A program made the translations under genes and the position numbers. Shown here in pieces: positions 23,301 to 30,788 of a DNA stretch of 64,000 nucleotides. The stretch covers positions 3,906,001 through 3,970,000 of the forward strand of contig NZ_CP094357.1 in NCBI RefSeq assembly GCF_014779555.2, read 5' to 3'. This DNA is from Lysobacter capsici. Its GTDB lineage: Bacteria; Pseudomonadota; Gammaproteobacteria; Xanthomonadales; Xanthomonadaceae. Positions within the stretch are counted from its first letter, which is position 1, and the number at the start of each line of letters is the position of its first letter. The notes beneath the pieces are model-generated. The model searched no databases. It was given only the letters and a program-made list of their open reading frames with translations, and was not told where the DNA came from.

Positions 23301-24109
23301 TGGTCAGCAGTCTTCTTGAGCAGGCGCGCGGAGACGACGAAGCTGACATCCTGGCGGTCGATCAGGATCTGGGTGAAGCGCTCGTTGACCCGGCGCATGC
23401 TGTCGGCCACATGCTGGAAGCGCACGCTGTCAAATATGGCTTCCTGCACACCAGCGACGAAGCGGAACTTCAGGTGTTTGGTGACCTCGCCGATCTGACG
23501 CAGGATGGCCAGATCCTGTACCAGTTCGTGATCGCGGCGGGACTGCAGGTATTCCAGGAACTCGTCGACTACGAGCAGCACACCTTGGTCCGGGAATTTC
23601 TCCGCGAACGCGGCCATCATCTCCTCGAAGGAGTCCTTGTTGTTGAGCTCCTTGTCGGCAGTCGGGAAGGTGTAGCCGACGCCGATCTTTTCGAGGAAAC
23701 GCTCAAGCTGCAGTGTGATGATCTGGCGCAGCGGCATCTGCAGCCCGCCCACCTCGATGCGCAGCACCTTGAAGCGGCCAGCAATCGGGGCAACCGCCTC
23801 GGCGACCTTGGGGTGGCGGATCATCGGCGCATAGGCCGCATCCTCGGCCACCAGCGACAGCACCGACATCAAGTGCGACTTACCGGTACCGTAGTTGCCG
23901 ACGATAAGAACGCCCTTGTGATCGACCGAGTCGTCGAAACTGAGCTGGGGAACCATGAGCTTGGAGATCCGCTCGGCCATGTCGTCGGAGATGACGTAGG
24001 TCGCGACGAGCTTCTTGGCCTCGTCCGGGCGCCCGGCATCGAGCAGCTGAATGACTGACTCGATCTGCTCGAACTGGATCAGATCTCCGTATTTCATGTT
24101 CTTGGCCAT
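20369..24109 (-). CDS. brxC: BREX ATPase BrxC
   Basis: A 1,246-aa P-loop ATPase. The start at 24109 (MAKNMKYGDLIQFEQIESVI) is preferred over an in-frame GTG-type extension. Walker A GNYGTGKS occupies residues 71-78 and Walker B VLLVVDEFLEYL is near 180. The C-terminal third is long helical/coiled coil and holds a Cys pair (CPHCQF). BrxC is a core BREX component acting with PglX and PglZ at DNA. It overlaps the end of brxF and precedes pglXI by 46 nt. Confidence 0.92.
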   Translation of the reverse strand: MAKNMKYGDLIQFEQIESVIQLLDAGRPDEAKKLVATYVISDDMAERISKLMVPQLSFDDSVDHKGVLIVGNYGTGKSHLMSVLSLVAEDAAYAPMIRHPKVAEAVAPIAGRFKVLRIEVGGLQMPLRQIITLQLERFLEKIGVGYTFPTADKELNNKDSFEEMMAAFAEKFPDQGVLLVVDEFLEYLQSRRDHELVQDLAILRQIGEVTKHLKFRFVAGVQEAIFDSVRFQHVADSMRRVNERFTQILIDRQDVSFVVSARLLKKTADQQNKIREYLTPFAKFYGSMNERMDEYVRLFPVHPDYLKTFEQIHFTEKRGALKTIEAAMLAILDQEVPTDKPLFISYESFWNTIKTNSVLRADPNIKEVMRVSEVLESRVQQAFTRPAYKAMALRVINALAVHRLTTGGDIHVPIGPTGAELRDALCLFQPGVEDMPGDPAENLLAMVQTVMREVLKTVNGQFISKAPDTEQYYLDLKKDIDYDAQIEKRAEALSDDALDRAYYSAIKALMECSDDLRYPGFQIWQYQIEWQERRVERMGYLFFGAPNDRPTAQPERDFYIYFIQPFDKPKFSDNNLADEVFFRLKSPDEDYKRYLSQYAAALDLASTASGGAKAIYLSKAQDSLRSMSKWLQEKQMTAFEVTYQGKTKTLQDWSKGVSLRDRARLGPDERINFRDVVNIVSGLALGQRFADISPEYPSFSVLVTEANRKQLIGNALRALAGGTRTKDALAMLDALELLDGDRVDPANSRYAQEVLKRLKAKGHGQVLNRSELLSGTSDVEYFAPIKYRLEPDLLVTVLGGLVYSGDIVLSITGDKIDSGKLTQLAERSLEELKQFKHVEAPKEINLAVLRALFELFDLPSGLAQKASQGDTEPVIKLQEKVSALVPRVLKAGSDLQQGKLGFWGQNLLREEEAKDWHARLDSLKKFSESLAPYNTVGKLKNLRVTQEDLDGQKKNLEILAAVERLLELVVELGSTASYLSQAEMVLPADHPWVKQAEAARKALQDKLSQDRTAEHAAEYRQTLNQLKKDYITAYIASHSKARLGVAEDKTRNALRKDDRLLALRVLAGVSLMPTSQLTAFEESLNGLKSCSSLDEPTLVTAAVCPHCQFRPSAEQLELIPAANRLHKLDDDLDQLVTNWQQTLLENLDDPFTQDSLGLLPPASKKLIDAFLASRKLPDPMTTEFANAVQEALSGLEKIAVKGDEIKQALLQGGSPATPEDLRKRFDTFMNERCKGKDATKLRFVIE

Positions 24110-24132
24110 ATGGTTCTCTCTTCCCCGTAGCG

Positions 24133-24588
24133 TCAAATTTCGAGTACGACCACGCCGTCGCGGCTGTAGTCACGATGTTCTGGATGGCTCATGTCGGCGT
24201 ACACCAAGCGATCACCGCGCAGCTCGCCAGGCCAGACGGCCACGACGCGCTTGGAGTGAGCCAGCCGCCTGACGAGGTCAAGCGGATTGATCTGCAGGCC
24301 CGGCTCGAACAGCAACTCGAGGTTGTCGAGCAGCAGCGGATCTTCAGTTCGTTCCTTGTCCGCGATCTCCCGCAGCAGTTCGCCTGCCGAGAAGCCGCGC
24401 TTGTTGTTCGGCGTGGCAGCCAAACGGCGCCCCAACTCCAGGCCGACGTTGAGCGGCTCGATGTTGAGCTTGGCGCTGAGTTGGCGCAGCAGTTGGGTCT
24501 TGCCACTGCGGCTGGGACCGACCAGCAGGATCAACTTGCTGTTGAGGTCGCCGATTTCGCCGATGAGTCGTTCGAGTTTTGCGAGCAT
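24133..24588 (-). CDS. brxF: BREX protein BrxF
   Basis: A 151-aa protein with a P-loop GPSRSGKT at residues 24-31; start at 24588 with GAGGGG upstream. A small P-loop protein in front of brxC is the hallmark of type 3 BREX. It has the rest of a small ATPase (LLDNLELLFEPGLQINPLDLVRRLA; VAVWPGEL). The gene begins 10 nt after brxR ends. Confidence 0.88.
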   Translation of the reverse strand: MLAKLERLIGEIGDLNSKLILLVGPSRSGKTQLLRQLSAKLNIEPLNVGLELGRRLAATPNNKRGFSAGELLREIADKERTEDPLLLDNLELLFEPGLQINPLDLVRRLAHSKRVVAVWPGELRGDRLVYADMSHPEHRDYSRDGVVVLEI

Positions 24589-24598
24589 GCTCAACCCC

Positions 24599-25513
24599 TC
24601 AGTCCGACTCGGCTTCAAGCCGTTGTTGATCTGGGGATCGGTAGCCCGGCGCCAGCACGGCGTTGCGCACGCCGTAGATGGCCAGGTGGTCCTTCAGCCA
24701 CAACCGATACTCGTGCCCACGCAAGCTGTGGTCGGGCGTGCAGTCCACACTCCATTGACGAAGGATGTATCCGGCCGTGGCGGCGCGCAGCTTCATCCGC
24801 AGTACCCCGTCGCGCATGCCGTAATCCATTTCGGTGATCTCCGGCCGGGGTTGATCCGGGTGCGGCACCAACTCCAGCTCGACGATCCGGGTCCACTGAA
24901 TGTCTTGTTCGCTCATCTCGTGGGGTGCCACTGGCTGGCCTTTGAGCACGACGGGGCGTCTGATCCGAGTGATCACGAAATCCCGAAACTCCTGAGTGTT
25001 CCGGTCGAAGGCGCGGACGTGCCAGCGCAGGCCGTTGTCGATCAGCGCGAACGGGACGATCTCCCGCACGGTGCGGCCATTGGAGATGGAGTGGTACTCA
25101 ACGCCGAGTGGACACTCCTGGTGAATCGCTCGGGTCACGCTCGCCAGAACATTCAGGTCCGGGTGCGTAAGCCGGGACGGGCTCTCGCTCGCCACCCACG
25201 CCTTGAGCCGCATCGGCTCACCATCGCCAAAACCCTGGGTCAGCCACGACAGCACCCGCTCGGGAGGGAAGTCGAATACGGGCCGGAAGTCCGGCCCCAG
25301 GACGTAGGACTTGCCTTTGGGGTCGTAGTCGATGTTGCCGGGCGCCAAGTCCTTGTACAGCGCGAGATCTCTGGATGCAGCGGCGGACTGGATCCCAAAC
25401 CGCGTAACTAGGTCCTGGCGACGTATCTCCCCGATGAACAGCACGCGCAGCTCCACGAACGCGAGCCGGTCGCGTTGTGGCTGGGTCAGATCTGCAAGCT
25501 GTTCGTTCGACAT
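24599..25513 (-). CDS. brxR: WYL-domain transcriptional regulator BrxR
   Basis: A 304-aa regulator. The N-terminal ~90 residues form a winged helix (IRRQDLVTRFGIQSAAASRDLALYKDL contains the recognition helix). A WYL domain follows (FALIDNGLRWHVRAFDRNTQEFRDF), and a C-terminal WCX-like domain ends the protein. BrxR proteins sit at the head of BREX operons, bind inverted repeats upstream of their own gene and repress it. Here a perfect inverted repeat lies 37 nt upstream of the start. It is divergent from the ADP-ribosylglycohydrolase gene. Confidence 0.9.
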   Translation of the reverse strand: MSNEQLADLTQPQRDRLAFVELRVLFIGEIRRQDLVTRFGIQSAAASRDLALYKDLAPGNIDYDPKGKSYVLGPDFRPVFDFPPERVLSWLTQGFGDGEPMRLKAWVASESPSRLTHPDLNVLASVTRAIHQECPLGVEYHSISNGRTVREIVPFALIDNGLRWHVRAFDRNTQEFRDFVITRIRRPVVLKGQPVAPHEMSEQDIQWTRIVELELVPHPDQPRPEITEMDYGMRDGVLRMKLRAATAGYILRQWSVDCTPDHSLRGHEYRLWLKDHLAIYGVRNAVLAPGYRSPDQQRLEAESD

Positions 25514-25549
25514 CCTGGCTGGCTCGTTCGGTTAGCGAATGCTTGTAGG

Positions 25550-25566
25550 GGCTGTTTATGACAGCC
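25550..25566. promoter_or_regulatory. Candidate BrxR operator
   Basis: A perfect inverted repeat GGCTGT-TTATG-ACAGCC lies 37 nt upstream of the brxR start in the divergent intergenic region. A second palindrome CATGTACATG is at 25585-25594. BrxR family proteins bind such repeats; the assignment is positional. Confidence 0.5.
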
Positions 25567-25639
25567 TATGGTCTGCGATAGTAGCATGTACATGGATCTA
25601 TTATGGCCCGTATATATGTCGCATTTTGATACCCATAAG

Positions 25640-25689
<50 letters not shown>

Positions 25690-25699
25690 CGGATCCGAT

Positions 25700-26908
25700 A
25701 TGCCTGAGTGGCGAAAGCAGCTGAACCGCGTCGCGCGGCCCGATTTGAGCGCGACGGAAGAATTTGAGACACCGGCACCTCCGGCCTGGTGCAGCAAGCG
25801 CCAGCAAAAACGCACGATCCAGGGGCGGTTTCTGGGCTGCTTGCTTGGTGGTGCAGTCGGCGATGCGCTGGGCGCACCGGTTGAGTTCATGAAGCGGACC
25901 GAGATTCTCCGTCGCTTCGGCCCCGAGGGCATCACTCAGTACGCACCGGCTTATGGTGGACTGGGTACGATCACCGACGACACGCAGATGACCTTGTTCA
26001 CCGCCGAGGGATTGATCCGAGGCTGGGTGCGCGGCTGCTTCAAAGGCATCACGACCTACTCCGGGGTAACGGCCCACGCCTATTTGCGCTGGCTGCAAAC
26101 TCAAGGCGAACGCCCTACATGCGACATCGACTTCGACACGGATGAGCCTGGTTGGTTGTTTCAGCAACGCCAACTGCACAGCCGTCGCGCACCGGGCAAT
26201 ACGTGCCTATCGGCGCTGCGGGCGATGAACTCCCTCGGGGAGCCGGCCCGCAACGACAGCAAGGGCTGCGGCGGTGTCATGCGGATGGCGCCGGTCGGTC
26301 TGTTCGCCTGGCGCCTGCGGCAGTACGAGTCTCCTCAAGCCGCCTTCCGGCTGGGTACAGAATTGGCTGCGCTGACCCATGGGCACCCGACCGGAGCCCT
26401 GACCGGTGGTGTGCTGGCGGTGCTGATCCTTGCGCTGACCGATGGTGCGTCGCTGCGCGAGGCACTGGACGCATCCAAACTCCTTCTGCGAACCGAGCCC
26501 GGCCACGAGGAGACGCTGCGGGCAATAGAGATGGCCGAGGAGTTAGCCGATTCCGGTTTACCAAATGAAGAAGCCATTACCCGGCTGGGCCAGGGCTGGA
26601 TCGCTGAGGAGGCCCTGGCGATCTCCATCTATTGCGCGCTGGTCGCCCGCAATTTCAAACATGGCGTGATCCTGGCGGTGAACCACGATGGCGACTCTGA
26701 CTCGACTGGATCGATCGTGGGCAACCTGCTCGGCGCCATGCACGGCGTGAAGGCAATCCCTGTCGAGTGGCTGGAGCCGTTGGAGTTACGCGATGTCATC
26801 ACCGAATTGGCGGAAGATCTCTACGCGTTCAAGGACTGGGAGATCGGCGAATACAACGACAACGAAGATCTGAACCAGCGGATCTGGCGCAAGTACCCGG
26901 GATTCTGA
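25700..26908 (+). CDS. ADP-ribosylglycohydrolase (DraG family)
   Basis: A 402-aa enzyme from ATG 25700. Family motifs are intact: GCLLGGAVGDALGAPVEF, the first metal-binding cluster TITDDTQMT, DSKGCGGVMRMAP, and the second metal site NHDGDSDSTGSIVGNLLGA. DraG-type enzymes remove ADP-ribose from proteins or nucleic acids in a Mg-dependent reaction. The frame stays open upstream through the G tract, which would add 16 glycines if an ATG at 25568 were used; that extension has no support. It lies next to BREX but points away, so a role in countering or executing ADP-ribosylation during phage attack is only inference. Confidence 0.88.
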   Translation: MPEWRKQLNRVARPDLSATEEFETPAPPAWCSKRQQKRTIQGRFLGCLLGGAVGDALGAPVEFMKRTEILRRFGPEGITQYAPAYGGLGTITDDTQMTLFTAEGLIRGWVRGCFKGITTYSGVTAHAYLRWLQTQGERPTCDIDFDTDEPGWLFQQRQLHSRRAPGNTCLSALRAMNSLGEPARNDSKGCGGVMRMAPVGLFAWRLRQYESPQAAFRLGTELAALTHGHPTGALTGGVLAVLILALTDGASLREALDASKLLLRTEPGHEETLRAIEMAEELADSGLPNEEAITRLGQGWIAEEALAISIYCALVARNFKHGVILAVNHDGDSDSTGSIVGNLLGAMHGVKAIPVEWLEPLELRDVITELAEDLYAFKDWEIGEYNDNEDLNQRIWRKYPGF

Positions 26909-26986
26909 GAGAGAGTGAACTGGCGTGGGCGAAATCGACGGCATCGCCCGTTGTGCCGAGCAGAGCCAAAAAAAATGCGGAACTCC

Positions 26987-27018
26987 CCCCAGATGGACAC
27001 CGCGGCGTCCATCTGGGG
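26987..27018. terminator. Hairpin between convergent DraG-like and radC genes
   Basis: A perfect 12-bp stem CCCCAGATGGAC / GTCCATCTGGGG with an 8-nt loop. On the minus strand it is followed a few bases later by T8, so it can end minus-strand transcription coming from radC. Confidence 0.6.
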
Positions 27019-27090
27019 TTCTCAGCACGCGCACCTTTCGACGCCTACCTAACATCGCTTGCTGGCCGCCCGGCTGTCGGGAGAAGGCAG

Positions 27091-27588
27091 CTACAGCCAC
27101 CCTCTCTCTGCCAAGCTCACCGTCTGACGTCCACCCACGATGACGTGGTCAATAACTCGTACATCAACCAACGCCAACGCTTGCTTGAGCCTCGCCGTAA
27201 CGACCCGGTCTGCGGCAGACGGTTCCGGGTCACCTGACGGATGGTTGTGAGCCAGGATGACCGCGGCTGCGTTTAGGCGCAGGGCCTGTTTCACGACTTC
27301 CCGGGGATGCACCTCGGCCCCGTCTATGGAGCCGTAGAACAGCTCCGTGTAACGGATCAGGCGATGCCGGGAATCCAGCATCACTGCAGCGAACACTTCG
27401 CGTTCTGCCCCGCCCAACTTGGCCAGGAAGAACTCAGCGGCGATCTTGGGGTCGCGGAAGCAAGTGCCCCGTTGCATCTTGGCGTCGACGATCTGCTTGG
27501 CCGCGGCCAAGACGGCCTCGGCATCCGCGGGGGCATAGTGTTTGGTGCTGCTGCGCACGTAGAGGCCCAGCACCGGTTCGTCTGTCAT
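27091..27588 (-). CDS. radC: RadC-like JAB domain protein
   Basis: A 165-aa protein consisting only of the JAB/MPN metalloprotease-like domain of RadC. The start at 27588 has GGAGATC just upstream. The metal-binding signature HNHPSGDPEPSAAD is complete (HxHPSG...D), and the C-terminal VRVIDHVIVGG is standard. It lacks the helix-hairpin-helix N terminus of chromosomal RadC, as is usual for copies on mobile elements. It follows the RDF-like, yqaJ and DUF932 genes. Exact function is unknown. Confidence 0.9.
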   Translation of the reverse strand: MTDEPVLGLYVRSSTKHYAPADAEAVLAAAKQIVDAKMQRGTCFRDPKIAAEFFLAKLGGAEREVFAAVMLDSRHRLIRYTELFYGSIDGAEVHPREVVKQALRLNAAAVILAHNHPSGDPEPSAADRVVTARLKQALALVDVRVIDHVIVGGRQTVSLAERGWL

Positions 27589-27611
27589 TTCGTGATCTCC
27601 AGTAAGCCAAA

Positions 27612-27631
27612 AAGGGCGCTCGCGCGCCCTT
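27612..27631 (-). terminator. Hairpin between RDF-like gene and radC
   Basis: Perfect 8-bp stem AAGGGCGC / GCGCCCTT with a 4-nt loop; on the minus strand it is followed by TTTTT. It would end or attenuate transcription before radC. Confidence 0.7.
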
Positions 27632-27687
27632 CGGTGGTGGTCAATGATTGGCGCCTGTGGTCGCATCGCCTGGTGTGGCAAGTCGTG

Positions 27688-28584
27688 TCAGCCGGTCCCA
27701 AGCCGGGCGACCTTCTCTTGCAGGCGCGCGCGCAGGGCTGGCGGCGGGGCCGGCTGCGCCCGACCAGGCTCGCCCTGCTCGGCATCGGGATAGAACTCCT
27801 CCACGAGGGCCGGCACGTCCTCCTCCAGCTCTTCGAACGCCCCATTGGCGAATCCACGTCGGGCCGCCTCGTCCAACGCGCCCTGGTCGACCCCGGCGGC
27901 GCGTCGCCGCGCGTCCAGCTCGCGGGCGTCAGCAATCGCCTGTTCCAGCGTCATGCCAGAGCGCACCACCAGATCCACGTAGTAGATCGGGGCGCGGTGG
28001 CTCATCGTCGTTGACTTGCCACGCAGCTTCAGCTCCAGCGGCATGCACGCCAACAGCCCACCGGAGACCGCGCTGTAGTACTGCATCCGTGCCGCCAATG
28101 TCCGGATCGTGTTGAAGGAAGTCGTCCGCAGCACGAAGCTCCCCAGCGCGTCCTCGTCGGCATCACCCACCAGGACGTTGAGACGCGCGTAGGCCTTGCA
28201 GTCGCCGGTCGCGTAAGGGCAGCTGGTCGGCCCCGGACACGGCAGCGAGGCGATCCCCTCCTGGGTGGTCCGACGACAGGTCTCGCCATTACCGACGCAC
28301 AACGGGCGCCCCGTGGCGCGATCGAACAACGAGTAGTCGGCCCGGAGGTTCAGGCTCGGGTCGTTGAACATCAACCGGACGGGAATCGAGCGTAGCTTGC
28401 CCCCTGCGGCCTGGCGCAGCACCTCGTCCAGGGGGTGCAGGATCCAGCCGTCCCGGTTCTGGATCTGGCTGGTCAGGGTGAACTGATCATCCTTCTCCGG
28501 CAGGCGCTTGCCGTTGCGCTCGACCACGCGCCCGATGGAAATCCGCCCGACCACGGGCGGGGTAATCACAAGTCCCTTCAACAT
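27688..28584 (-). CDS. Recombination-directionality-factor-like / metal-binding element protein
   Basis: A 298-aa protein of a type commonly found beside DUF932 and YqaJ genes in integrative elements. The N-terminal half is beta-rich (RISIGRVVERNGKRLPEKDDQFTL). The middle has four Cys suited to bind zinc (VGNGETCRRTT, SLPCPGPTSCPYATGDCKAY), and the last 60 residues are acidic and helical. It resembles Gp3-like recombination directionality factors, but this rests on overall look only. GAGGG lies 8 nt before the ATG. Confidence 0.6.
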   Translation of the reverse strand: MLKGLVITPPVVGRISIGRVVERNGKRLPEKDDQFTLTSQIQNRDGWILHPLDEVLRQAAGGKLRSIPVRLMFNDPSLNLRADYSLFDRATGRPLCVGNGETCRRTTQEGIASLPCPGPTSCPYATGDCKAYARLNVLVGDADEDALGSFVLRTTSFNTIRTLAARMQYYSAVSGGLLACMPLELKLRGKSTTMSHRAPIYYVDLVVRSGMTLEQAIADARELDARRRAAGVDQGALDEAARRGFANGAFEELEEDVPALVEEFYPDAEQGEPGRAQPAPPPALRARLQEKVARLGTG

Positions 28585-28595
28585 GGTGTCGCCCT

Positions 28596-29582
28596 CTAAG
28601 GTTGGTTGGGGGTGTCGGTGTGGACGGCCAGAACGAACCGGCGCGCTCCGGGACGCACGACCGAGTACTGGGCCGCGATGTCGGGGCGCTCGGCGGTCAG
28701 CCGCTTGGCGTCGAACGACGTGCCGTCCTTAGCCCGCCGGTAGGTGACCGAGCCATTGGCGAAGATCGCTTTGGATGCATCGCCCATGGCCTGCTGAATT
28801 GCCTGCTTGAGCGTTTCGGCCCGTTGTTGCTGGGCGTCGAGCTCCGAGCGCAGCCCGGCCAGCTCGTCGAAGACCTGGCAAAGCGCCACATCTCCTGTGA
28901 AGTCCAGACTGGTGTCGTTACCGGGGTACAGGTGGCGCAGGGCCCGGGCGGCCGACTCGCTACCGTCCGCGGCCGGCGGCGTGTCGGTCTCGACGCACTC
29001 CCAGAAGCGGGCCTCCAGCACCACCAGGCGGGCGATGATGTCTTCGTCCCGGACGATCCGGTGGATCTGCAGGTCCTGGCCGCAGAGCAGAACTGCCACG
29101 TCCGCGGCATGCTTGCCTGTAACTGCCAACTGGTGCTGGACCTGCAGCTGGACGTACTCGGGCACCCCGTCCTTCCACAAGCGCGACCCGAATTCCCCCG
29201 CGGTCTTGCACTCCAGTATCTGAACGTCCGGATCGCCCACGACCTCACGGTCGATGTTGGCGAGCATGAACGGCAGCGTGGGGTGCTGCAGGACAGCGTT
29301 GAGCTTGCGGACCTTGCGGCCCGTCTTCTGCTGGTAAGCCACGGCCACATACGGCTCCAGCAAAGTGCCCCAATAGCGCGGGTCCTCCATGCCGGGCTGT
29401 GCGTCGTTGGCCGGCTGCCGCCCGGTCTTCTCCAGCCATAGCTCCAACTGGCTCCTGTAAGGGTTCAGACCAACGGCCGTGGCCGCATCGGAGCTGCCGA
29501 TGCCACCGCGGCGCACCTCAAGCCACTGTCCGCGGTCCAGCGTGCGCGTATCGACCAGGCGCAGCGCGTTCTGCTTCTTCAT
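28596..29582 (-). CDS. YqaJ-type viral recombinase/exonuclease
   Basis: A 328-aa protein of the YqaJ/lambda-exonuclease superfamily. Seen: RGGIGSSDAATAVGLNPYRSQLELWLEKTG, then MEDPRYWGTLLEPYVA with an active-site Glu, and the PD-(D/E)xK core DPDVQILECKTAG with ECK. It would resect double-stranded DNA 5'-3' and feed single-strand annealing. GGGAGATG precedes the start. Belongs to the DUF932-YqaJ-RDF-RadC block. Confidence 0.9.
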   Translation of the reverse strand: MKKQNALRLVDTRTLDRGQWLEVRRGGIGSSDAATAVGLNPYRSQLELWLEKTGRQPANDAQPGMEDPRYWGTLLEPYVAVAYQQKTGRKVRKLNAVLQHPTLPFMLANIDREVVGDPDVQILECKTAGEFGSRLWKDGVPEYVQLQVQHQLAVTGKHAADVAVLLCGQDLQIHRIVRDEDIIARLVVLEARFWECVETDTPPAADGSESAARALRHLYPGNDTSLDFTGDVALCQVFDELAGLRSELDAQQQRAETLKQAIQQAMGDASKAIFANGSVTYRRAKDGTSFDAKRLTAERPDIAAQYSVVRPGARRFVLAVHTDTPNQP

Positions 29583-29601
29583 GTGCCATCTCCCAAATGG
29601 A

Positions 29602-29627
29602 AACGCCCGGCCAGATGGCCGGGCGTT
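29602..29627 (-). terminator. Hairpin between DUF932 gene and yqaJ
   Basis: A perfect 11-bp stem AACGCCCGGCC / GGCCGGGCGTT with an AGAT loop. It lies immediately upstream of the yqaJ ribosome binding site, so it may work as an attenuator rather than a full stop. Confidence 0.65.
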
Positions 29628-29654
29628 ATGACGTGCTGGACAAGGGCGGGAACC

Positions 29655-30611
29655 TCAGGACACCAGTTCCAAGACGCTTTCCCAGGCCTTCTGCTTGAAT
29701 TTCGCACCTTGCCCGAACCACGCCGCGTCTCGACGGTGGTCGTCACTACGTGCGCGGCGGTGGTGGTCCACGAACTCCGTGACGCTATTGAGCAGGCCCC
29801 AGGCGGTGCCTCGGCTGGAGGCCAGCATTGCCCCGCGCCCACCGCCTTCGTACAAGGCCCGGGCATTCGCCATTGCCTGCTCGTTGACCACGGTCCCCTT
29901 GCCCTCTGCAACCGGGTAGGTCAGCACGCGGCGCAGCAGCCCGTCCACCGAGTCCGGATCCACCGGGCATTCGGCGAGCGCCTTCATCCGGGCGACAAAA
30001 CCATCCCAAGCCGAGACGGTGATGCCGAGCTGCCGCTTCACCGTGCCCGCGTCGAAATGGCTGCGGTGCGGCACCTTGATCGCACCGCTGGCGCCACCCA
30101 GCGCAATCCGCAACGTGTTGTTGCAGACCACTCGCACCGATGTGAACTGGGCGGTGGTAGCGAGCGTCCCGTCACACGCCGTGGCCAGCAGCAGGTATCC
30201 GTCCACGCGGTCGCGCCCCTTTAGAACGGTGCTCTGCCCGGTCTTCGCCAGTGCCCAGAACTTACGGCCTTCCCGGAGCACGCCGGCCGTCTCAAGCTCG
30301 AAGCCACTATGTGCCGTCAGGTCGCGGTAGAACTCCAGGACCTCCCCCGGCTGCACCACCTTGAAGCGCTTACCGACGACGGCTAGCGGCGCTTTCGTGT
30401 CCGAGCGGTACAGCACCTTCTGCTCGGGGAAGGCGTTGATGATGCCCACATTGTTGCTGCCGGTGATGTAGCGCACATCGGACTCTTCGACCTCCCAGTC
30501 CATCCCGGCCTGCTCCCTCCAGACGTCGATCGGCTGGTGGTGTGCCAGCTTGTTGCCCAGGCCATGCCACGGCTTCTCGCCGGCGTAGGCCATCGATTGA
30601 ACTAGATACAT
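29655..30611 (-). CDS. DUF932 phage/plasmid-like protein
   Basis: A 318-aa protein with the DUF932 opening (MAYAGEKPWHGLGNKL) and core (DWEVEESDVRY, YRSDTKAPLAVVGKRFKVVQP, VRVVCNNTLRIAL). The start at 30611 has GGAGTTCCC directly upstream; a longer frame has no such signal. DUF932 proteins accompany single-strand annealing genes in phages and ICEs; their biochemical role is not settled. It is the first of the recombination block, after a hairpin and a tiny membrane ORF. Confidence 0.85.
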   Translation of the reverse strand: MYLVQSMAYAGEKPWHGLGNKLAHHQPIDVWREQAGMDWEVEESDVRYITGSNNVGIINAFPEQKVLYRSDTKAPLAVVGKRFKVVQPGEVLEFYRDLTAHSGFELETAGVLREGRKFWALAKTGQSTVLKGRDRVDGYLLLATACDGTLATTAQFTSVRVVCNNTLRIALGGASGAIKVPHRSHFDAGTVKRQLGITVSAWDGFVARMKALAECPVDPDSVDGLLRRVLTYPVAEGKGTVVNEQAMANARALYEGGGRGAMLASSRGTAWGLLNSVTEFVDHHRRARSDDHRRDAAWFGQGAKFKQKAWESVLELVS

Positions 30612-30639
30612 GGGAACTCCATTCGGTTGACGGCACAAA

Positions 30640-30675
30640 AGTAGAAGGCCCGCCGGTAAAGGCGGGCCTTCTACT
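30640..30675 (-). terminator. Strong hairpin upstream of DUF932 gene
   Basis: A perfect 15-bp stem (AGTAGAAGGCCCGCC and its complement) with a 6-nt loop, followed on the minus strand by TTTT. It terminates or attenuates transcription coming from the small ORF at 30788. Confidence 0.8.
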
Positions 30676-30689
30676 GCCAGGACACTGGC

Positions 30690-30788
30690 TCAGGGAAGGC
30701 GAATATCTCGCTTAGTCAGCAGGCCAACCAGAATTACAGCGGCCAGCGTTACAAGCTGAACAATCGTCTCCTTGGTGTCATCGCGCAT
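30690..30788 (-). CDS. Very small single-TM protein (32 aa)
   Basis: A 32-codon ORF starting MRDDTKETIVQ, with a hydrophobic stretch LVTLAAVILVGLL and a basic end TKRDIRLP, as in small inner-membrane proteins. AAGGTCAG stands 8 nt upstream of the ATG. It is followed at once by a strong hairpin and then the DUF932 gene. It is too short to be certain; the match of RBS, TM segment, charge bias and terminator supports it. Confidence 0.45.
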   Translation of the reverse strand: MRDDTKETIVQLVTLAAVILVGLLTKRDIRLP

